Source of the DNA: Emydura subglobosa
Lineage: Eukaryota > Chordata > Testudines > Chelidae
Assembly: GCA_007922225.1 (NCBI GenBank)
Contig: ML679969.1
Span: forward strand, 15,621,999-15,685,998
Direction: 5' to 3'
Length of the DNA stretch: 64,000 bases
The notes under the pieces are model-generated. The model was not told the DNA's origin. It saw only the letters and a list, made by a program, of their open reading frames with translations, and did no database searches. Below are positions 58,855 to 64,000 of this stretch, piece after piece (the first letter of the stretch is position 1; each line of letters opens with the position of its first letter). The translations under genes were made by a program, and so were the position numbers.

Positions 58855-59085
58855 GCCCGATATCTCAGGTGACTGTCTTAACCACTGGGCTTTTGGTTAA
58901 AGTCCCTACTTTAAGCATCTAACCATGTTCAATCTCCTCTATTGGAGATATGCCACTTTGTACAAATAAACAAACATTTATTGACGAGAGACTGACTCTG
59001 TAGTATCAGGATTTGAGCATTTACCTGGGAGGAGAGAAGACCAAAGTTCAAATCACTCCTCTGCCTGATTGGCTTAGCTGGTTTT
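58855..59085. repeat. tRNA-SINE halves in inverted orientation
   Basis: The right part GATTTGAGCATTTACCTGGG then AAAGTTCAAATCACTCC is a sense tRNA-like head with a B box at 59046-59054 (GTTCAAATC). The left part CTCAGGTGACTGTCTTAACC then ACTGGGC is the same head antisense. About 110 bases separate them, including a palindromic TCTCCTCTATTGGAGATA. I remember such inverted double heads in turtle and crocodilian genomes. Confidence 0.6.
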
Positions 59086-59094
59086 GACTAAAAA

Positions 59095-59225
59095 TCCCAG
59101 CTTTGAATCCTGAGAACCCTTCCCACGAAAAGTTTTGTTGAAACTGATACATTTCCACAAAAAGTTTCAGTTTGGACACATCTGCATTTTCCATCGAAAA
59201 AACATTTAGTCAAAATATTCCCTAC
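59095..59225. repeat. TTTC/GAAA-rich repeat following the SINE
   Basis: CACGAAAAGTTTTGTTGAAA, CATTTCCACAAAAAGTTTCA and TTTTCCATCGAAAAAACATT share vocabulary with 20865-20990 and 52835-53010. Confidence 0.4.
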
Positions 59226-59863
59226 CTGCTGCAGCTGTGAGCTCTGCCTAAAAGCACAAATATCTTTGGTCTATGAGCAAAGATGACGGAGGAGCAGTGG
59301 AAAAGCCATGTGAGAATTCTGTTTTAAATCTGGTCAGTCGGTACATTTTCTCTTCCTGAGGGATCCTCCTTTTAGGTAAAGCAATATTTAGAGCAGCGGT
59401 GAAAAGGAAGGGCTTTTCCAGTGCAATTGTATAACACGAAAACCTTGCTCCGTGCACTGGTGAGACTGCAAGTCATGGGTTATGGGAGCTTCACATCTGA
59501 AACTTTCAAATGATTGATGTGGGAACAGAATGCCTGGATGTTTGTCACTTGATTCCACACCTAGTGCTCTGCACTGGGGATAATTCCAACCGTTAGCTAA
59601 ATTTACAGTGACAAGATCAAAGGAAAAGGTTGCTTTTGCTAGCAGTAAAAACAATACCTCTTACAGTTATGTTAGAAAGGATTGGAAAATCTGGAGGGCA
59701 TTTAGCCCTTCAAGTGTGAAATGTACTGTTAAATTACTAAGAGGAGAGATGCAGGTTTCTTTGAACCTGAAAGATATAGTAATTACTGAACCAGAACTCT
59801 CAGCTGGAAATGTTTTATAGAGCCTAATTAAAGCTAAGCTGGGGAAAAAAGTCATTGGAACTC

Positions 59864-59899
59864 AGTGTGTGTGTGTGCGTGTGTGTGCGCGTGTGTGTA
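59864..59899. repeat. (TG)n microsatellite with GC interruptions
   Basis: About 18 dinucleotide units, interrupted by CG, read GTGTGTGCGTGTGTGTGCGC and on. Confidence 0.93.
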
Positions 59900-60232
59900 T
59901 TGTATGTATCAAAATGAACAGAGCAACACTATGGAACAGAAGGGAGAAAATTCACACAGAGTTCATAATCTAGCCTTGTAACCATTATAACTCTTCCACT
60001 TCAGTAATACAGCCAATTAGTTACAGCCAACCTCAGTATGGATACAAAAGGACTCACCTCTATCTCTACCTCTCTTCCTCAAACATATACTCCTAAGAAA
60101 TGTACAGTCCAGATAATAATAAATTTCCCAGTCGGAACCAATTAATCTATCCTCCACATCTATTCATCACCAGTCACACAACACACATTAACTTCCCATC
60201 ATCATCATCAAAGACAGTTACATTAAAAAAGC

Positions 60233-60268
60233 TAGAAAGAAAGCTAAGGTTAGAAAGAAAGCTAAGGT
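60233..60268. repeat. Perfect tandem duplication of 18 bases
   Basis: TAGAAAGAAAGCTAAGGT occurs twice head to tail (60233-60250 and 60251-60268) with no mismatch, which points to a recent duplication. Confidence 0.95.
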
Positions 60269-60544
60269 TGCAAAACCAAAGACTTAAAAGTACAGAAATG
60301 CCAGAATTAAGGCTGCCTGGTTGCCCCGTGTACGTATGATTGTCTTTAATTACACAATCACATACTATTTTTGCCCTGCCTCATTCAGTGCACAGGATGG
60401 CTGGTGCTCACTGGATGGCTATTTCTTTTCATCCTCATCATTCAACGTGGGGCATTTACTTCACGTTATCCCCAACTCTGCACTGAATTCAGAATTATGA
60501 ATTTTCTCATGGACTTTTCTATTGTGCTCATCACCATAGTGCTT

Positions 60545-60639
60545 CACAAACATTAATGAATTTGTCTTCACAAAATCCCATGTGGTGAGGGGCTATTCTC
60601 CCCCATTTTACAGATGGGGAACTGAGGCACAGCACTTAA
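60545..60639 (-). repeat. MIR SINE, antisense, left part of a split copy
   Basis: CACAAAATCCCATGTGGTGA, CCCCCATTTTACAGATGGGG and AACTGAGGCACAGCACTTAA are the reverse MIR tail and part of the core. The core is interrupted at TTAA (60636-60639) and resumes at 60869. Confidence 0.82.
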
Positions 60640-60868
60640 GGCCAAAATTGTCAAAAGTGCACATCGAGTGTGGGTGTCCAATTTAAGATACTTAGGGCCT
60701 GCTTCTTCTAAGTTCTTAGCATTTTCTACAGCATTATATGTTCGGAGCACAGCTCCCACTGACTTCAGTTGCAGCTGTGAGACATCTGCAAATCAGATCG
60801 CACAGTCTCAAGCTGGGCATCTAGAAAATGCAGAACAGACAGCTAGGATTAACGGGGAAAACTTTGGT
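60640..60868. mobile_element. Palindromic MITE inserted in a MIR, TTAA-flanked
   Basis: TTAA stands at both borders (60636-60639 and 60869-60872). The left end GGCCAAAATTGTCAAAAG and right end, reverse complement ACCAAAGTTTTCCCCG, are imperfect inverted repeats. The interior has the arms GTGTCCAATTTAAGATACTT and AGTCTCAAGCTGGGCATCTA with centre GCTCCCACTGACTTCAGTTG, an arrangement I remember as an abundant turtle palindrome. A TTAA duplication suggests piggyBac-type mobilisation, but this is inference. Confidence 0.7.
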
Positions 60869-60970
60869 TTAAGTGACTTGCTCGTTATCACATAGGAAAT
60901 CTGTGACAAGACAGGCATAGACTCCAGTGCTCCAGAGTGGCATTTGACTGCCTTCACCAAAAGACCATCG
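60869..60970 (-). repeat. MIR SINE, antisense, right part of the split copy
   Basis: TTAAGTGACTTGCTCGTTAT, CACATAGGAAATCTGTGACA and TGACTGCCTTCACCAAAAGA continue the reverse MIR core and head exactly where the left part stopped. Confidence 0.82.
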
Positions 60971-61134
60971 TTTTTCTTCCTGCACTTCTCTGCTTCTTTC
61001 ACTACACACCTGTCATCAGCAGGGATGAAACTGTGAGAACCCCAGCAGAGATCTCTACCAGTGCAGCTAACAGCGTAATTGGTAGCAGTAACAGAGTGTA
61101 TCTATGTAGAGCAGCCTCTAGTGAGGGTTTCACA

Positions 61135-61198
61135 ACTGTTTTCTGGATGTCAGAGGAATGTTGAGAACTCAGGATTTCTGGGTTCAGTTCCAGGTTCT
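61135..61198 (+). repeat. MIR head fragment, sense
   Basis: TTGAGAACTCAGGATTTCTG then GGTTCAGTTCCAGGTTCTGG resembles the MIR head-to-core wording (...GACTCAGGAGACCTGGGTTC...). Short and uncertain. Confidence 0.45.
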
Positions 61199-64000
61199 GG
61201 AGGGGACGGTGTGGTCCCCTGATTGCCCCTCTGTCCCACGTCAGCCTGACCTCTTCTACCTGTCCTCTGACATGACACCACCAGCCCCCCAGCATGTCCA
61301 TCTCTGCCTCCCTCTGCTCTTTCCTCCTTCTGCGCCTATCCTGCTGTAATCTACCCCCACCCCCACCATCTGCTATTCACCCCATACATTCGAATTAGGC
61401 TGCTTCCTGCTAGGAGGAACATCGACAAAACAAGAGAGCGTCTTCCTACTCTCAAATCTGGTGCCCAGAGCCACCGTTTCCAATCCAAATCTTTTGGCAT
61501 CTCAAAAAAATTTGCCCTGTACCAGTAAGAACTGACATTTCCTCATTCATGTTTCCCTTCTCTTTCATCTCAAGCCATAGCCATTCTCTGAGAATAAAGT
61601 TTATGTACAAAGCATATCAGGGAAAAGTGAGATTGCTAGAATTGGAGCTTTCATCTTTGTCTGTCTCTGGCTAGTATAGGAACATCAGAACAATCAATCA
61701 CAGTTCAGAACTGGTTGAAAGTATGGGAGATGCTCTGTGAACTGGCAATAAAATGCTTAGGGGGAAGTTTACAGCTGTTCCAAAGATATAAGCCAAGCAA
61801 AGCACCTGAACCACACTAGACAGCTGTAGCATGAGTAACTTAATGACCACGAATATTAAATGCTTGACTTTGACATGCAGGGAGGAGAGAAAAAGAGAGA
61901 CAGATTCCTCCAGTGAACTAGATCTCAGTTTACTCCACGTATGCATGCCTGTGTCCTCATCACAGACAGAAAGGAAAGAAAACTATTCTGATGTAAGGAG
62001 GAAGGAATGAGTTAAGCACAGATTCTTGTCTCTTACAATGCGGGTGCCTATTACAGCTGCCCGAATAGTGCAAAATATACACAAATGGTCCTAGAAAGAG
62101 GTAAAAGGGGAATAAGGTTGCATTTTCTATCTGCAAACACTGGTCAAAGTGATTTTTTGAGATGATCAGTGAACTAACACCCTGTGTTCCAGAGCTCTTG
62201 GGACATCATTTGCTGCTAATGCACAACGTTAACACACACACCTTCTGAAACCAGAAGGAAAAGATGCCCAGTGGAAAGAGAAACAAGGGTTGCTTCCCAG
62301 CTTCTTAACTGAGTGCTACAGAATGAAACCCTAAAGGAAAGGCGAATAATTCCTTTCAGAATGCCACTTTACCAGGGGCCAGTGTTTCTAATAGGTCTGG
62401 CTCAGCAATCTCGCAGCACACTTGCTTTCCGGCGTCCTGCATAATCGCTGTGGCATTCAAATAGGACATTGAGCGTACAGGAAATCTGTGGCTGCTCCAG
62501 CAACTATCTCAAGGCCAAACCCCACAAATTAATACACCAGATAAGGTAGAGGAAGAGAGATATTTTGCAAGCACATTAACACAAGCTGGAGGATTGAACT
62601 CATTGGGAGTCTGCTTATTATACGCTTGAGTGGTTCCTGGATCAGCAGGAAGCTTCACGGGGAGGGGGGCATGCTGGCCCATATAGCTATAAGCAAAGCA
62701 GATGTTTATCTCTGCTCAGTGGACTTTAACAGCTGGTGTAGGTACCCGTTTCTGCCCAGTGTAGATAGTCTCTTAGGAAGCTCATGGCAAAAAAGGCCCC
62801 GAAGGCAGGTCCAGCTGAACATCAGCTGCATTGCACAGAGCTAGGTGAATCATGCATAGAAATATTTCCATTCCTACTGACTTTTATTTAACGGGTATTG
62901 TTTTCAAAAGTGACAGTCACCTAAGTCACTTTTGCAAATGTTACTCTGTAGGAATTCCCTCTTCATTTTCACACCCGCTGAGTGTTTTCTTTCCATGAGA
63001 TCGGAGCACTCCGTTTTACAGGCAAAAAAGGTTCACAGAGCGTAAATACCAGCATTGCATGCACAACTATTTGCACCAAGCAAAGCTTAAATTTGCACAT
63101 GCAGCTATTTAGCCGTAGACATGATTCAGTGCTTATCAATCTGCCCCCACAGATATTCTGCAAGCAGGAAATGAAGCTAAAGTCATTGTTCATTCAATAT
63201 TCTTTGTTGGGAATAATTTTCTCAGCTTTTTTATCATGTTAAATTGGGACTGATCATGCCTGGAATCTGGATGTCATTAGAAGACCACAGGAAGAGGACA
63301 ATGCCCTAATGTTATGTCCCTGTGTGTGCCTCCTTTTAACACAATGATCAGGGCATTGGTTTTGTCTTATTCTTCAGGAAAGAAGCTTTAAAATATAAGT
63401 GCATGCACCAGGAGGTCTAAACTATACACTGACAGGTCAATACCCTTTAAAGAAAAGTCCTAAAGAACTGAACAGGGAAAAACCCACCAGGGTTCTACAG
63501 AAATTACTCTAAAAACATACAGAGATTAATAGTGAATGTAAGTCATTCTGTGTTTGTTTTTAAGATAGCCTATGGAATTTTCTGTTCAATTCTCTAGGAT
63601 ATTCCCATAGCTAAGGTCTGGAACTTGAAATGAGCTGAGCAGAGGAGATGGTTGGTTTTTCCCTAGAGACTACATTTGATAGAAGACAGCTTTCTGCTAC
63701 TCTCTCCCATTTAAAAGACTCGGAAATGGACTTTGTCAGTGTACATAGCTCCTGCAGAACTAACAGGGAACAGAGGGAGTCTGACTTCAGGAAAGAGTGT
63801 ATTCAGGCACCCAGTGCTACCTCATGAGAAACAACTGAGAGCGCTAAATGTCACCTCTGACTAAACAGAAACGCTCCAGCGACAGGGAGAAAGTGCACTG
63901 TCCAGGCAGCAATGCCTGGAAGTGTTAGGCCTAAGACCTAATGCCTGAAAGGATTCAGCCTCCAGTCCTTACACTGGCACCGTCCAAAGTGTAGCAGGAT
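61199..64000. other. Unique DNA without a recognised gene to the window end
   Basis: Short frames only, none with a domain. No repeat could be named. The final frames near 62982-63242 overlap on both strands and are not convincing. Confidence 0.45.

Larger units (their letters stand above)
59226..60540. other. Unique DNA with a (TG)n run and an 18-bp duplication
   Basis: The plus frame 59608-59820 is hydrophilic with no recognised domain. The (TG)n run and the tandem duplication are listed separately. Confidence 0.45.

Overview
The window looks like vertebrate nuclear DNA from a non-mammalian amniote, most likely a turtle, with a crocodilian as the second choice. The reasoning rests on repeats. 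There are CR1 LINE pieces with the CR1-type ATTCTATGA tail, many old L2 and MIR copies, and several short inverted-terminal-repeat and tRNA-derived families that I remember from turtle genomes. I see no L1, Alu or rodent SINE. Naming the group depends partly on memory of those families and was not searched.

There is no complete protein gene that I can support. The sequence is moderately AT-rich, stop-rich in all frames and full of decayed interspersed repeats, as expected for intergenic DNA or very large introns. No CpG-island promoter, tRNA, rRNA or CRISPR was found. The best coding leads are two small minus-strand exon candidates, at 16647-16774 and 24242-24405. Their reading phases are compatible. 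The first translates to a peptide with the spacing of a tetratricopeptide (TPR) helix pair. If they are real, the left third of the window lies inside a minus-strand gene with introns of several kilobases. The gene is not identified.

Layout. 1-12 kb: mostly unique AT-rich DNA with a SINE head, MIR copies and one LINE-like piece. 12-25 kb: a small MITE, MIR pieces, the two exon candidates, a Tigger/pogo-like element, an LTR-like block, a broken CR1 reverse-transcriptase fragment and a separate CR1 3' end, both antisense. 25-34 kb: microsatellites, a 394-bp inverted-repeat element, and a long but unconvincing minus-strand open frame. 34-43 kb: an L2 LINE with its 3' tail, several L2/MIR tails and a MITE-MIR junction. 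43-52 kb: mostly unique DNA, a 93-bp MITE and a second LTR-like block. 52-64 kb: a CR1 3' end, a well-bounded hAT element with an 8-bp target duplication and a GC-rich minisatellite core, copies of a palindromic family, an inverted tRNA-SINE arrangement, and a MIR split by a TTAA-flanked insertion.

There is no operon-like cooperation to describe. The clearest results are the transposon boundaries, the nested insertion, the exon pair, and several AT-rich stretches with clustered homeodomain-, MEIS- or POU-like motifs that may be conserved regulatory DNA.
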